Shown here: piece by piece, positions 25,281-33,869 of the stretch
Position numbering within the stretch: position 1 is the first letter of the stretch
How the letters are laid out: every line of letters starts with the position of its first letter
NCBI GenBank assembly: GCA_013791955.1
Contig: VMSW01000007.1
Span: forward strand, 124,001 to 188,000
From: Propionicimonas sp.
GTDB taxonomy: Bacteria > Actinomycetota > Actinomycetes > Propionibacteriales > Propionibacteriaceae
Length of the DNA stretch: 64,000 nucleotides
Direction of reading: 5' to 3'
Made by a program: the position numbers and the translations under genes
Notes under the pieces: model-generated
What the model was told of the DNA's origin: nothing
Seen by the model: only the letters and a program-made list of their open reading frames with translations
The model's database searches: none

Positions 25281-25901
25281 TCAGGGCTGCACCCGCGGAG
25301 CGTGCAGTTTGAACCTCACCCCAATCATCCTGATGGCGAAACACAGCGCGGCGGCTCCCAGATAGAGCGCGGTGCTGTGCCAGGGCAGCGACCAGATCGC
25401 CCACGTGGCTAGGGCGCCGACCATCGCCGGGATCGCGTAAAGGTCGCTGGTGAGAATCAGCGGCACCCGCGAGGTGAGCAGGTCGCGGAAGGTGCCACCC
25501 CCGACCGCAGTCGTGGTGCCGAGGATGATCGCCAGCAGCGGACCGGCGCCGTTTTCCAAGGCGAAAAGGGTGCCGGTGATGCTGAACAGACTCAGTCCGG
25601 CGGCGTCAAAGAGGGTCACCCAGCGAGTGAGCTTCGCCAAGGGCTTGTGCACCGCGAACACCAGCGCTGAACTCACCAGTGCGGTGGTCAAGAAGCGCCA
25701 GTCGGCCAAACCTTGCGGTGGCAGGCTGCCGAGCAACACGTCGCGGAGGATGCCGCCGCCCAATGCGGTGATCGTGCCCAAGGTGACCACCCCGACGATG
25801 TCGAGGCGGGCGGCCTGGATGGCGGTCAAAGCGCCATTGATGGCGAAGACTGCGGTGCCCAGCAGACTGAGGGTGAGCAGCCAGTCGGCGGGATTCATCA
25901 C
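25281..25901 (-). CDS. TRIC cation channel family protein (YadS/UPF0126)
   Basis: 206 residues, about seven helices built from two UPF0126 repeats. Each repeat carries the glycine-rich pore motif: ALGGGILRDVLLG and AVGGGTFRDLL. Bacterial members are trimeric cation (potassium) channels. The start overlaps the guaB1 stop by 4 bases, so the channel gene is co-translated with guaB1; no functional link between the two is known to me. Confidence 0.9.
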   Translation of the reverse strand: MMNPADWLLTLSLLGTAVFAINGALTAIQAARLDIVGVVTLGTITALGGGILRDVLLGSLPPQGLADWRFLTTALVSSALVFAVHKPLAKLTRWVTLFDAAGLSLFSITGTLFALENGAGPLLAIILGTTTAVGGGTFRDLLTSRVPLILTSDLYAIPAMVGALATWAIWSLPWHSTALYLGAAALCFAIRMIGVRFKLHAPRVQP

Positions 25902-27343
25902 CAGCTGGAGTGCAGTGGGCGACCCTCGTTGTAGCCCGAAGCCGATTGCACGCCGACGATGGCCTGGTTGGCGAACTCACTCAGATTGCGGGCGCCGGCG
26001 TAGGTGCAGGAGCTGCGCACCCCGGAGACGATGAAGTCGATCAGGTCTTCTACCCCGGGACGTTCTGGGTCGAGGTACATCCGGGAAGAGGAGATGCCTT
26101 CCTCGAACAGGGCTGCGGTGGCCCGCTCAAAGGCCGACTGGTGCCTGGTACGGGCGCGCACCGCGCGGGCTGAGGCCATGCCAAAGGACTCCTTGTAGGG
26201 CCGGCCGTCGGAGTCGTAGAGCAGTTCGCCGGGTGACTCGTGCGTCCCGGCGAACCAGGAGCCGATCATCACCGCCCCGGAGCCGGCGGCCAGCGCGAGA
26301 GCCACGTCGCGCGGATGCCGCACCCCGCCGTCAGCCCAAATCGCTTTGCCGGACTCAGCCGCTTCGGCTGCGCACTCCAGCACCGCCGAGAATTGCGGCC
26401 GGCCCACGCCGGTCTGCATCCGGGTGGTGCACATCGCGCCCGGCCCGACGCCAACTTTGACCACATCGGCACCAGCCTCGATCAAGTCGGCCGTGCCATC
26501 GGCGGTGACCACGTTGCCGGCCACGATCGGCACCTGGCTGGTCGCGGCAGAAACCACCGCGCGGGCCCGCTGGACGGCCGAGATCATTCGCTCCTGATGA
26601 CCGTGTGCGGTGTCCATCACCAGCACATCGGCACCAGCGGTCAGCAGGGCAGCGACCCGCTCTTCGACGTCACCGGAGATGCCAACGGCCACGCCGATCT
26701 TGAGCTTGCCGTCCGCGTCCAGGGCTGGTGGGTAGAGCGCGGCGCGCACAGCGCCCTTGAGGGTCATCAGCCCGACCAGTTGCCCATCGCGCACCGCCAG
26801 GGCGGCTTTGTGGCGCCGGTTCGACAGCTCGTCGAAGACCTCGGTTGGGGTGGCGTCAGGGTCCATCAGGGTGAGGTCGGTGTTCATCGCTTCGTGCACC
26901 TGATTGAACCGGTCTAGTCCGGCCAGATCCCGCTCGGAAACGGTGCCGACCGGCGTGCCGTCGGCACCGACCACTACCACCAGGCCGTGGGCCCGCTTGG
27001 GCAGCAGCATCAGCGCCTCGCCGACGGTGGCGTGCGGGTCGATCACCAATGCGCTGTCGAAGGCTGGGTGGGCGGCCTTCACCTTGGCGATAGCCGCAGC
27101 GACGATGTCGGTCGGCAGATCCTGGGGGACGATCGCGATGCCGCCGCGCCGGGCCACCGTCTCGGCCATTCGGCGTCCGGAGATCGCGGTCATATTGGCC
27201 ACCACCAGGGGCAGAGGCAGGTTCAGGCCGTCGCCGCTGGTGAGGTCGACGTCCAGTCTGGAGGTGACCGACGAACGCCGCGGCGCCATGAAGACGTCGT
27301 CATAGGTCAGGTCGTAGCTGGGCTTACCGGTTAGGAATCGCAC
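25898..27343 (-). CDS. guaB1: GuaB1-type IMP dehydrogenase-related protein, probable GMP reductase
   Basis: 481 residues, TIM barrel of the IMPDH/GMPR family. The catalytic Cys305 lies in GVGPGAMCTTRMQTG. A paired CBS domain occupies about residues 97-205. The actinobacterial GuaB1 subgroup has been shown in mycobacteria to be a CBS-containing GMP reductase (GMP to IMP), not an IMP dehydrogenase. That assignment here is by family. GTG start; TAGCCT at 27350-27355 ends 6 bases before it (leaderless). Complements purF and purM by purine recycling. Confidence 0.92.
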   Translation of the reverse strand: MRFLTGKPSYDLTYDDVFMAPRRSSVTSRLDVDLTSGDGLNLPLPLVVANMTAISGRRMAETVARRGGIAIVPQDLPTDIVAAAIAKVKAAHPAFDSALVIDPHATVGEALMLLPKRAHGLVVVVGADGTPVGTVSERDLAGLDRFNQVHEAMNTDLTLMDPDATPTEVFDELSNRRHKAALAVRDGQLVGLMTLKGAVRAALYPPALDADGKLKIGVAVGISGDVEERVAALLTAGADVLVMDTAHGHQERMISAVQRARAVVSAATSQVPIVAGNVVTADGTADLIEAGADVVKVGVGPGAMCTTRMQTGVGRPQFSAVLECAAEAAESGKAIWADGGVRHPRDVALALAAGSGAVMIGSWFAGTHESPGELLYDSDGRPYKESFGMASARAVRARTRHQSAFERATAALFEEGISSSRMYLDPERPGVEDLIDFIVSGVRSSCTYAGARNLSEFANQAIVGVQSASGYNEGRPLHSSW

Positions 27344-27479
27344 CCGACAAGGCTACCCAGTGCGGGCGCTGGGCGCCGAAGGCGCCAGTTCGCCTGCTGG
27401 ACGATGGTTGCTTCAAGCAGAATCAGGGTCGGCGGAGCAGCTAACATGACAACGCCCAACTCCTGAATCGAGGGAACCG

Positions 27480-27872
27480 ATGAGCGCGTCCACCGCCCGG
27501 ATCATGCTGTACTCCGACGACCGGACCGTCCGTGAGCAGGTACGGCTCGCCCTTGGCAAGCGTCTGGCCGATCGTGAGCTGGACATCTTCGAGGTGGCCA
27601 CCTCTGCCGCGGCGATCACCGCCATGGACACCAGCGACTTCGATCTGCTGATTCTTGACGGTGAAGCAGTTCCGTACGGCGGCACCGGGTTGTGCCACCA
27701 GTTCAAGTCGGAGTTCGATCCGTGCCCGCCAGTGCTGCTGCTGGTCGCTCGGGTGGCGGACGCCTGGTTGGCCACCTGGTCTTCGGCGGACGCGATTGCG
27801 TCCTACCCGCTCGACCCGATTGCCCTGCCGACCGAGGCTGCCAAGCTGCTTGCCGCCAAGCAGGCTGTCTAA
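27480..27872 (+). CDS. Receiver-like domain protein
   Basis: 130 residues folding like a response-regulator receiver: strand ARIMLYSDDRTVREQV, central FDLLILDGEAVPYGG (the Asp of LILD is at the phosphoacceptor position) and LLLVARVADAWLATW. The lysine normally in the fifth strand is not obvious, and there is no output domain, so phosphorylation is uncertain. Found beside trpD in other actinomycetes. GAGGGA precedes the ATG. Four bases separate it from trpD. Confidence 0.75.
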   Translation: MSASTARIMLYSDDRTVREQVRLALGKRLADRELDIFEVATSAAAITAMDTSDFDLLILDGEAVPYGGTGLCHQFKSEFDPCPPVLLLVARVADAWLATWSSADAIASYPLDPIALPTEAAKLLAAKQAV

Positions 27873-27875
27873 GCC

Positions 27876-28916
27876 GTGACCTGGGCAGCGGTGCTCGCCG
27901 AGCTGATGGCTGGGCGTGACCTCACTGGTGAGGCCGCAGCTTGGGCGATGGATCAGATTCTGTCCGGCGAGGCCACCCAAGCCCAGATTGCCGGCTTCGC
28001 GGTTGCGCTGCGCGCCAAGGGCGAGAGCGTGGCCGAACTCACCGGGCTGGCCCAGAGCATGCTCGATCACGCCACCGCGATTACTCTGCCCGGTGAGGCC
28101 GTGGACGTTGTTGGTTCCGGCGGTGACCGAGCGATGACGGTGAACGTTTCCACCATGGCCGCGATCGTTGCGGCCGCGATGGGGGTGCCGGTGGTCAAGC
28201 ACGGCAACCGGGCCGCCTCCAGTGCGTGTGGCACCGCCGATTGCCTCGAAGCTCTCGGGGTTGCCCTCGATGTGCCGCCCGATGCCCAAGCCGAGGTGTT
28301 GGCCGAGGCGGGCATCGTGTTTATGTTTGCCGCGATGTATCACCCGGCACTGCGCTATGTGGCCAGCGCCCGGCGCGAGCTCGGGGTGCCGACCACGTTC
28401 AACTTCCTCGGGCCATTGGCCAATCCGGCGCGTCCGCACGCTTCGGCGATCGGGGTGGCTGATGCTCGGATGGCGCCCCTGGTGGCCGGAGTGATCGCTG
28501 GCCGCGGGCACCGCGGGCTGGTGTTCCATGGCGGCGATGGCCTGGACGAGCTCACCACCACTACCAGCTCGCGAGTCTGGCTGGTAGGTGAGCGGCGGGT
28601 GGTCGAGACCACCTTTGATCCGGCCGAGCTGGGCATCGCCGCGGCCCGTCCGGCAGATCTGGTCGGTGGTGATCCGGCTCACAACGCCCAGGTGGTCCGC
28701 GATGTGCTAGCCGGACAGCGCGGCCCGGTGCGCGACATTGTGACGCTGAACGCTGCTGCTGCGGCCTTCGCTTTCGCTGGCCCCGACTTGTCCGCCCCGG
28801 TGGCCCCGCAGCTGGCTCCGCATTTCGCCAACGCTGGGGCGGCAATTGATAGCGGAGCTGGCACCAAGCTGCTGGACGTCTGGATTGCGGCCACCCAGGC
28901 CGCCCGCGCCAACTAG
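27876..28916 (+). CDS. trpD: Anthranilate phosphoribosyltransferase
   Basis: Second step of tryptophan synthesis: anthranilate plus PRPP. 346 residues from a GTG. Family motifs: VVGSGGDRAMTVNVSTMAA (PRPP/Mg loop; the usual GTGGD is here GSGGD), VVKHGNRAASSACGTADCLEALG, FMFAAMYHPAL and FNFLGPLANPA. No other trp gene is in the window; standalone trpD is usual in actinomycetes of this gene order. Confidence 0.96.
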   Translation: MTWAAVLAELMAGRDLTGEAAAWAMDQILSGEATQAQIAGFAVALRAKGESVAELTGLAQSMLDHATAITLPGEAVDVVGSGGDRAMTVNVSTMAAIVAAAMGVPVVKHGNRAASSACGTADCLEALGVALDVPPDAQAEVLAEAGIVFMFAAMYHPALRYVASARRELGVPTTFNFLGPLANPARPHASAIGVADARMAPLVAGVIAGRGHRGLVFHGGDGLDELTTTTSSRVWLVGERRVVETTFDPAELGIAAARPADLVGGDPAHNAQVVRDVLAGQRGPVRDIVTLNAAAAAFAFAGPDLSAPVAPQLAPHFANAGAAIDSGAGTKLLDVWIAATQAARAN

Positions 28917-29020
28917 TAGCGCCTCGGGCGACTAGCCCAACAGGGGCAGGTCAAGGTCGTAGGCCAGCACCAGTGCGTGGGCGAGCTGGGTCTCCTGGTC
29001 TTCGCGCAGAAAGCCAATCG

Positions 29021-29668
29021 TTAGGGAGTCAGGGCGGCGATGACCAGCGCCAGCGGTGCCCCCAGCAGCATGGATGGTCCGTAGGGGAACGCCTGCCGTC
29101 CGCGCAGGCGAACCGCGATCGCCCAAACCGCTCCGACCACCGAGCCGGCCAGGAAGCACCAGAACGCCACCTGCGGGCTGGTGGCGCCAGTGGCCACCCC
29201 GAGCAGCCCGGCGAGCCGGACGTCGCCGAAGCCCAGTTGGCCGCCGCTGAGTCGCCACACCAACCAGTAGAGCGCGGTGGCCCCGAGCCCAACCCCAGCG
29301 GCCCAGGCCAGCGGCGTCCAATCCCAACGCCACCAGGCGCTGAGCACCGCACCGCCAGTGACCAGGCCCAAGGTGAGGTAGTGCAGGCGCAGCGGCAGAA
29401 AGGTGGTGCGAGCATCGATCAATGCCAGCAAGCTGCCCAAGCCGGACAGCGGGGCCCAGATCGGCCACAGCACCGGAGTGGTTAGGCCCAGGGCGAGCCA
29501 GCCGAGGCCGAAGGACAGGGCGAATACGGCCACCCGAAGCCGGGTTGAATCCAGCTCGGTGAAGCGCAACTCTGGTTCTTCTTCGGGAGCTGGTAACTGG
29601 CGCAGTAGCCAGCCGCTGCTGAGCGCGCAGCACAGCGCAACCAGGGCAGCGAGAACCGGGGCGGGCAC
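29021..29668 (-). CDS. Prepilin peptidase (A24), methylase-lacking form
   Basis: 215 residues from GTG 29668, with TAGAGT at 29676-29681 seven bases before it; the upstream GTG at 29677 overlaps that box. Polytopic aspartyl protease: catalytic Asp85 (LLALIDARTTFLP) and Asp149 (GFGDVRL). The N-terminal cysteine methyltransferase part of full prepilin peptidases is absent, as in TadV/short forms. It would process type IV/Tad pilins; none is encoded here. Convergent with trpD. Confidence 0.85.
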   Translation of the reverse strand: MPAPVLAALVALCCALSSGWLLRQLPAPEEEPELRFTELDSTRLRVAVFALSFGLGWLALGLTTPVLWPIWAPLSGLGSLLALIDARTTFLPLRLHYLTLGLVTGGAVLSAWWRWDWTPLAWAAGVGLGATALYWLVWRLSGGQLGFGDVRLAGLLGVATGATSPQVAFWCFLAGSVVGAVWAIAVRLRGRQAFPYGPSMLLGAPLALVIAALTP

Positions 29669-29698
29669 GTCGGGCACTCTAGCGGCGGGCCGTAAACA

Positions 29699-30130
29699 TC
29701 AGCCGGCGTACTGCACCCTGGCCGAGCGGGCCAGCAGTGCGGTCAACTCGGTGCAGGCGGTGGTCTCCAAGGTGGCCATCAGTTCCGGCTCGGTGAGCCG
29801 GCAATACCGGGCCAAAGCTGGGGCCGAGCAGCCCGCCGCCAACAGCTCACCCAGATCGCGCCGGGTCTCATCTGAAGGCACCAGGGTGCGCCCGAGTTCA
29901 GCCAGAGTGGCGTCGCTCAACCCGATCAGCCGAACCGCCGAGGCCCGCGGCAATTTGGGCAATGGTCGCCCCCGCTCGATGAAGAGCAGCCTTCGGACCA
30001 GGCGGGTCGAGACCCCGGCTTTGAGAGCCATCACCGGCCAAGGCAGGCCGCTGAGGTCGAGCAGGAGACGTAGGTGAGCGCGAAAGGGTGCTGCGGGCAC
30101 CCAGCTGTGATCGATGGTTTGAGCTGTCAC
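29699..30130 (-). CDS. Putative helix-turn-helix protein
   Basis: 143 residues. Residues 15-50 look like a helix-turn-helix (LLDLSGLPWPVMALKAGVST, then RLVRRLLF). A helical C-terminal half follows with TRRDLGELLAAGCSAPALARYC. Probably a small DNA-binding regulator. The GTG at 30130 directly abuts a TAGGGT (30132-30137). If that box is the promoter, transcription starts inside the frame and the true start may be the GTG at 30100. Confidence 0.6.
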   Translation of the reverse strand: MTAQTIDHSWVPAAPFRAHLRLLLDLSGLPWPVMALKAGVSTRLVRRLLFIERGRPLPKLPRASAVRLIGLSDATLAELGRTLVPSDETRRDLGELLAAGCSAPALARYCRLTEPELMATLETTACTELTALLARSARVQYAG

Positions 30131-30144
30131 ACCCTAGAAGGTCG

Positions 30145-30174
30145 AAAAAAGGGCGCCGGTGTGAGCCGGCGCCC
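30145..30174 (-). terminator. Rho-independent terminator after the 298-residue gene
   Basis: Read on the minus strand: a 9-pair stem GGGCGCCGG/CCGGCGCCC, a 6-base loop and then TTTTTT. It ends transcription of the gene whose stop is at 30206. Confidence 0.88.
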
Positions 30175-30205
30175 CTGTTTCTCAGGATTTTTTAAGACAA
30201 CCCCG

Positions 30206-31102
30206 TCAGCGCTGAGCCTTCACGAAGCCAGCAGCCTGGGCTGCCTCTTCACTCACGAACCAGACCTCGGCGCTGGTGCGCTCATAGGACGCGCTCCCAG
30301 GGACGTGGTACTTCTTCGAGCGGTCATTGCCCTTGATCAGGTAGTCAGCCGGTGGTTCATCGCCGATGTAAGAGCCCTCGCCGTAGGGGCTATCGGCTAA
30401 AGGGTCGGCATCGTCCCCGTCCGCAGTCGGTACGCCCATGGCGCCGTCCAGATCGGTGGGGACCTCTTCGGTGATTTCGGACTCGGAGTCGACCGCTTCG
30501 ACTTCCTCGTCCCAGTCCTCGGCCACCGGATCAGCGACGTAGGCGTTATCGCGGGGGGTGTAGGTCTCCCAGCCCGAGGACGGGTCGGCGAGCAGCTTCT
30601 TTACTGCAATCGCGACCCCGCCGAGAATGGCGCCAGCCAGCACGATCTTGCCGAAGGTCTTCCAGCCGGAGTGCTTCTTCTTGCCGGAGGCCTTGTCGAG
30701 CTGCTTGGCAAGTGCGGCTGAGGCTGCGGCCACCCTCAGCTCGTGGGCCAGCGGTTGGCTGGCCAGGTGGCGAAGCTGATCGGCCAGGCTGGGTAGAAGT
30801 TCTTCCTGCACCTTCTCGCGGGCGAAGTCGACCGTCGGCGGAATGCGCTCCAGCACGTCATTGACTGCTGGGTAGACCTTGTCGATCGCATCATCGATTG
30901 CCGGATGCACCTTCTCGAAGGTGTCAGCGGCGAACCGGGCGCCGCGAATGGAGGCGTCCTTGAAGGCCGGACGTACCCGGGAGTAGGTGTGATCTGCGAA
31001 CTCGCCGCCTTCGCGCAAGGCCTGCTCGAGGTAGGGAGACAGCCGGTCGATGGCGACCTGGGTGCCATCTTCGACCGCATTGAGCAGCTTCTTGGTGTTC
31101 AC
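30206..31102 (-). CDS. Membrane-anchored protein with nuclease-associated C-terminal motif
   Basis: 298 residues. Residues 1-125 are amphipathic and helical, with a repeated pattern of aligned Pro residues ([33 protein letters not shown]). Then a basic stretch (GKKKHSG), one helix ([18 protein letters not shown]), a long acidic linker and a C-terminal domain with [20 protein letters not shown] and [16 protein letters not shown]. That last motif resembles the small domain attached to secreted thermonucleases and many actinobacterial proteins. GGAGGTTCA precedes the GTG. Function unknown. Confidence 0.7.
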   Translation of the reverse strand: MNTKKLLNAVEDGTQVAIDRLSPYLEQALREGGEFADHTYSRVRPAFKDASIRGARFAADTFEKVHPAIDDAIDKVYPAVNDVLERIPPTVDFAREKVQEELLPSLADQLRHLASQPLAHELRVAAASAALAKQLDKASGKKKHSGWKTFGKIVLAGAILGGVAIAVKKLLADPSSGWETYTPRDNAYVADPVAEDWDEEVEAVDSESEITEEVPTDLDGAMGVPTADGDDADPLADSPYGEGSYIGDEPPADYLIKGNDRSKKYHVPGSASYERTSAEVWFVSEEAAQAAGFVKAQR

Positions 31103-31212
31103 TGAACCTCCGTTGGTCGATCGGTCTGGTTGTTGGAATCCACCGTACCCGGAGCGACCCGGCTATACACACCATCTGTAAGGATGGGTGCGCACCAAGA
31201 AAGGACGACCAG

Positions 31213-31731
31213 ATGACTCAGACTGCAATTCTGCACACCAATTACGGTGACATCTCGATCACGCTGTATCCCGAGCAGGCACCGAAGACGGTGGCCAACT
31301 TCGTCGGCCTGGCCACTGGTACCAAGGAGTACCTCGACCCCAAGACCGGCTCCATGACCACCGGCAACTTCTACGACGGGTTGACCTTCCACCGGGTTAT
31401 CGACGGCTTCATGCTCCAGGGCGGCTGCCCGTTGGGCACCGGCACTGGCGGTCCTGGCTACCAGTTCGGCGATGAGTTCCACCCCGACCTGCACTTCAAC
31501 CGTCCCTACCTGTTGGCCATGGCCAACGCTGGACCCGGCACCAACGGTTCCCAGTTCTTCATCACCCTCGCCCCGACCCGGTGGCTGGACCGCAAGCACA
31601 CCATCTTCGGTGAGGTCGCTGATGAGAACTCGATGGGGATCGTCGACCAGATCGGCCTACTGCCCACCGGACGCAACGACCGTCCAGTCGAGCCAGTGGT
31701 GATCAACAGCCTCGAAATCGTCGAGTCCTGA
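31213..31731 (+). CDS. ppiA: Cyclophilin-type peptidyl-prolyl isomerase
   Basis: 172 residues, cytosolic (no signal peptide). Cyclophilin motifs: [21 protein letters not shown] (active-site Arg in FHRV), [11 protein letters not shown] and KHTIFGEV. Catalyses proline cis-trans isomerisation during folding. AAAGGACG before the ATG is the ribosome site. A long inverted repeat follows the stop. Confidence 0.95.
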   Translation: MTQTAILHTNYGDISITLYPEQAPKTVANFVGLATGTKEYLDPKTGSMTTGNFYDGLTFHRVIDGFMLQGGCPLGTGTGGPGYQFGDEFHPDLHFNRPYLLAMANAGPGTNGSQFFITLAPTRWLDRKHTIFGEVADENSMGIVDQIGLLPTGRNDRPVEPVVINSLEIVES

Positions 31732-31751
31732 CCGACCATCCGGACGCACTC

Positions 31752-31811
31752 TGCGCCCCTTGAGTGGCTTTGCGCGTGCTGTAGCAGGCGCAAAGCTGCC
31801 TAAGGGGCGCA
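31752..31811. terminator. Long hairpin between convergent ppiA and Lrp-type genes
   Basis: TGCGCCCCTT (31752-31761) pairs with AAGGGGCGCA (31802-31811). After a 5/5 internal loop, GCTTTGCGC pairs with GCGCAAAGC around a 12-base loop. There are nineteen perfect pairs in total. No T-run is present; likely a bidirectional terminator. Confidence 0.6.
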
Positions 31812-31827
31812 AGGCGGTTATGGGGGC

Positions 31828-32103
31828 TCAGTCGCCGATGGCGAAGGCGGCCTCCAAGTCGTGGGTGGAGTAGGCGCGGAAGGCCACGTGGGTCTCGGTG
31901 TCGGTAACACCAGGCACCTTGTTCACCTGTTCGGTGACCACGGCGGCGACACCATCGATGGAGCGAACCCGCACCAAGGCGATCAAATCGATCTTGCCGG
32001 TGACTGAGTAAACCTCAGAGACCCCATCGATGTCGGCCAACTGCTGGGCCACCTCGGGGATTCGATCTACATCGGCCTTGACGAACACAATCGCGGTGAT
32101 CAT
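31828..32103 (-). CDS. Stand-alone Lrp/AsnC ligand-binding (RAM) domain protein
   Basis: 91 residues forming just the alpha-beta RAM domain of Lrp/AsnC regulators (MITAIVFVKADVDRIPEV, GVSEVYSVTGKIDLIALVRV, VPGVTDTETHVAFRAYS). The DNA-binding domain is absent, so it probably senses amino acids or modulates another Lrp protein by mixed oligomers. ATG 32103 rather than 32196: TAGGAT at 32111-32116 ends 7 bases before it, indicating a leaderless mRNA. Confidence 0.88.
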   Translation of the reverse strand: MITAIVFVKADVDRIPEVAQQLADIDGVSEVYSVTGKIDLIALVRVRSIDGVAAVVTEQVNKVPGVTDTETHVAFRAYSTHDLEAAFAIGD

Positions 32104-32113
32104 GGCGCTGATC

Positions 32114-33832
32114 CTATTCCGCTGCCGCCACCTGTACCCGGAGCTGGGACGATGCGGCCGGTCCGATACCGGCCGGCCAACACCAGTCGCCCTCAATCTC
32201 GATCAGGCGCACCCCGGGACGTTCCAGCCAATCGGCGATCCGCTCGGTCTCCTCCACGATCGCGGCTGGCTGGGGGCCAGGCGGGGGACTAACCCAATCG
32301 GCGGCGGCGATTGCGTCGCGGGCCACCTGCTGCGGGGTGTCGCCAGGTTTGGCCAGCGCGGCTGCGGCCAGCCGTCCGTAGCGAATGACGTGTACCTCCC
32401 AACAGCCGTCAACCCGGTAGGCGGCAACGATCTGCGCGCAGGAGGCCAAGCTGGCCAGCCGGTGGTGACGGGCTGCGGTTCGGGTGCAGGCCTCCAGGCG
32501 GGCGGTGAGGGCGGCGGCCTCTTCAAACCGCTGCGCCCGGACCAGCTGGTTCAGTCGTGGCTCAGCGGCCCGCAGCAGCGGCTTGACGTCGACCGACAGG
32601 GCATCGCGCACGCTGGCAACCGTCGGGGCGTAGTCGTCGGGAGTCACCGCGAGTTGGCAGGGGGCGGCGCATCGGCCCATTTCGGCTAGTGCGCAGGCGG
32701 GCGATGACCGTTTGGCCGACAGGCGAGCGGTGCATTGGCGCAGGCCGAACGCGTCGTAGAGCGCCAGCATCACTTCCTCGCCAGCGGCACGCCGCCGAAA
32801 TGGCCCGAAGTAGAAGGCGCCGTCCGCGCTGATCTGGCGTACCAGCGACAGTCGCGGGTACGCCTCCTGGGTGAGCTTTAGCCAAAGCTGGCGCTCAGGG
32901 AACTTCGAGCGCCGGTTGTACCTGGGGGAGTGGGCGGCGATCAGCCGCAACTCAAGCACTTCGGCTTCCAAGGGGGTGCGACAGACCACCGTTTCGACCG
33001 CGGTGGCGATCCGCACCATTTCGTCCATCCGGGGACGGGTCTCAGCCGCCGTGAAGTAGCTGGCCACGCGCTTGCGCAGGTTCTGGCTTTTACCCACATA
33101 CAGCACCTGGCGCCGGGGGCTGCCGTCGGTGGCGGTCAGCTCGGCGATGAACTGGTAGATGCCCGGCGCTGAGGGCACATCCTTGGCCAGGGTTCGTTTG
33201 GCTCGCCGTTGCGGGGAGACTCGGCGGAGGAACTCCAGCAGGTCCTCCAGGGTGTCGGCCCCAAGATTGCCCACCCGCTCCAGCAGGCCGTGCAGAACGT
33301 CCACCGTGGCCCGCGCATCGTCGAGGGCGCGGTGGTTGGGGGTCACCTGGGTGCGGAAGTGGGCCGCCAAGGTCGACAGCTTCACATTCGGCACCTCATC
33401 GCGCAGCAGCACCTGGCGTGCCAGGGCCACGGTGTCGATCACGTCCGGATTGGGCCAGGCGTAGTCGTGCCGGAGGCAGGCGCGTTTCAGGAAGCCGACG
33501 TCGAAGCGGGCGTTGTGGGCCACCAGCACCGAACCGGCCGCGAACTCCAGGAAGCCGGGCAGCACCTGGGGCAGTTTGGGGGCGCCAGCCACGAGCTGGT
33601 CGGTGATGCCGGTGAGCACCGAAATCAGCGGTGGAATGTGCACATTCGGATTGACCAGGGTCTGGAACTCCCCGAGCACCTGCCCGCCGCACACCTTCAC
33701 CGCGCCGAACTCGGTGATGGTGTCGTCCTCAGCACTCCCGGTGGTCTCCAGATCAACCACGCAGAACGTCACCTGTGCCAGTGGACGGCCGAGGTCTTCA
33801 AAGCTGGGTTGGAAGACGGCGCTACTGCTCAC
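32114..33832 (-). CDS. DEDD exonuclease fused to GIY-YIG/UvrC-like domains
   Basis: 572 residues. The N-terminus is a DnaQ-type 3'-5' exonuclease: FCVVDLETTG, VAHNARFDVGFL and HRALDDARATVDVL carry the acidic residues. The middle is a GIY-YIG domain (PGIYQFIAE, VLYVGKSQNLRKRVASYF), then a UvrC-like Cys region and UVR-type segment (RAQRFEEAAALTARL). This combination is known in actinomycetes (M. tuberculosis Rv2191) and resembles Cho plus an epsilon exonuclease; a DNA-repair role is likely. Start at GTG 33832: homologues begin near FQPSFEDLG, and TAACGT at 33840-33845 ends 7 bases before it. Confidence 0.9.
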   Translation of the reverse strand: MSSSAVFQPSFEDLGRPLAQVTFCVVDLETTGSAEDDTITEFGAVKVCGGQVLGEFQTLVNPNVHIPPLISVLTGITDQLVAGAPKLPQVLPGFLEFAAGSVLVAHNARFDVGFLKRACLRHDYAWPNPDVIDTVALARQVLLRDEVPNVKLSTLAAHFRTQVTPNHRALDDARATVDVLHGLLERVGNLGADTLEDLLEFLRRVSPQRRAKRTLAKDVPSAPGIYQFIAELTATDGSPRRQVLYVGKSQNLRKRVASYFTAAETRPRMDEMVRIATAVETVVCRTPLEAEVLELRLIAAHSPRYNRRSKFPERQLWLKLTQEAYPRLSLVRQISADGAFYFGPFRRRAAGEEVMLALYDAFGLRQCTARLSAKRSSPACALAEMGRCAAPCQLAVTPDDYAPTVASVRDALSVDVKPLLRAAEPRLNQLVRAQRFEEAAALTARLEACTRTAARHHRLASLASCAQIVAAYRVDGCWEVHVIRYGRLAAAALAKPGDTPQQVARDAIAAADWVSPPPGPQPAAIVEETERIADWLERPGVRLIEIEGDWCWPAGIGPAASSQLRVQVAAAE

Positions 33833-33869
33833 CTTCCTGACGTTAGCTGCCGCCTCTGACAAAGCCACT

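Noticed and set aside
28932-29020. Minus-strand reading frame ending DLDLPLLG after the prepilin peptidase
   Set aside because: It is part of a longer shadow frame over that gene; no start or ribosome site of its own.
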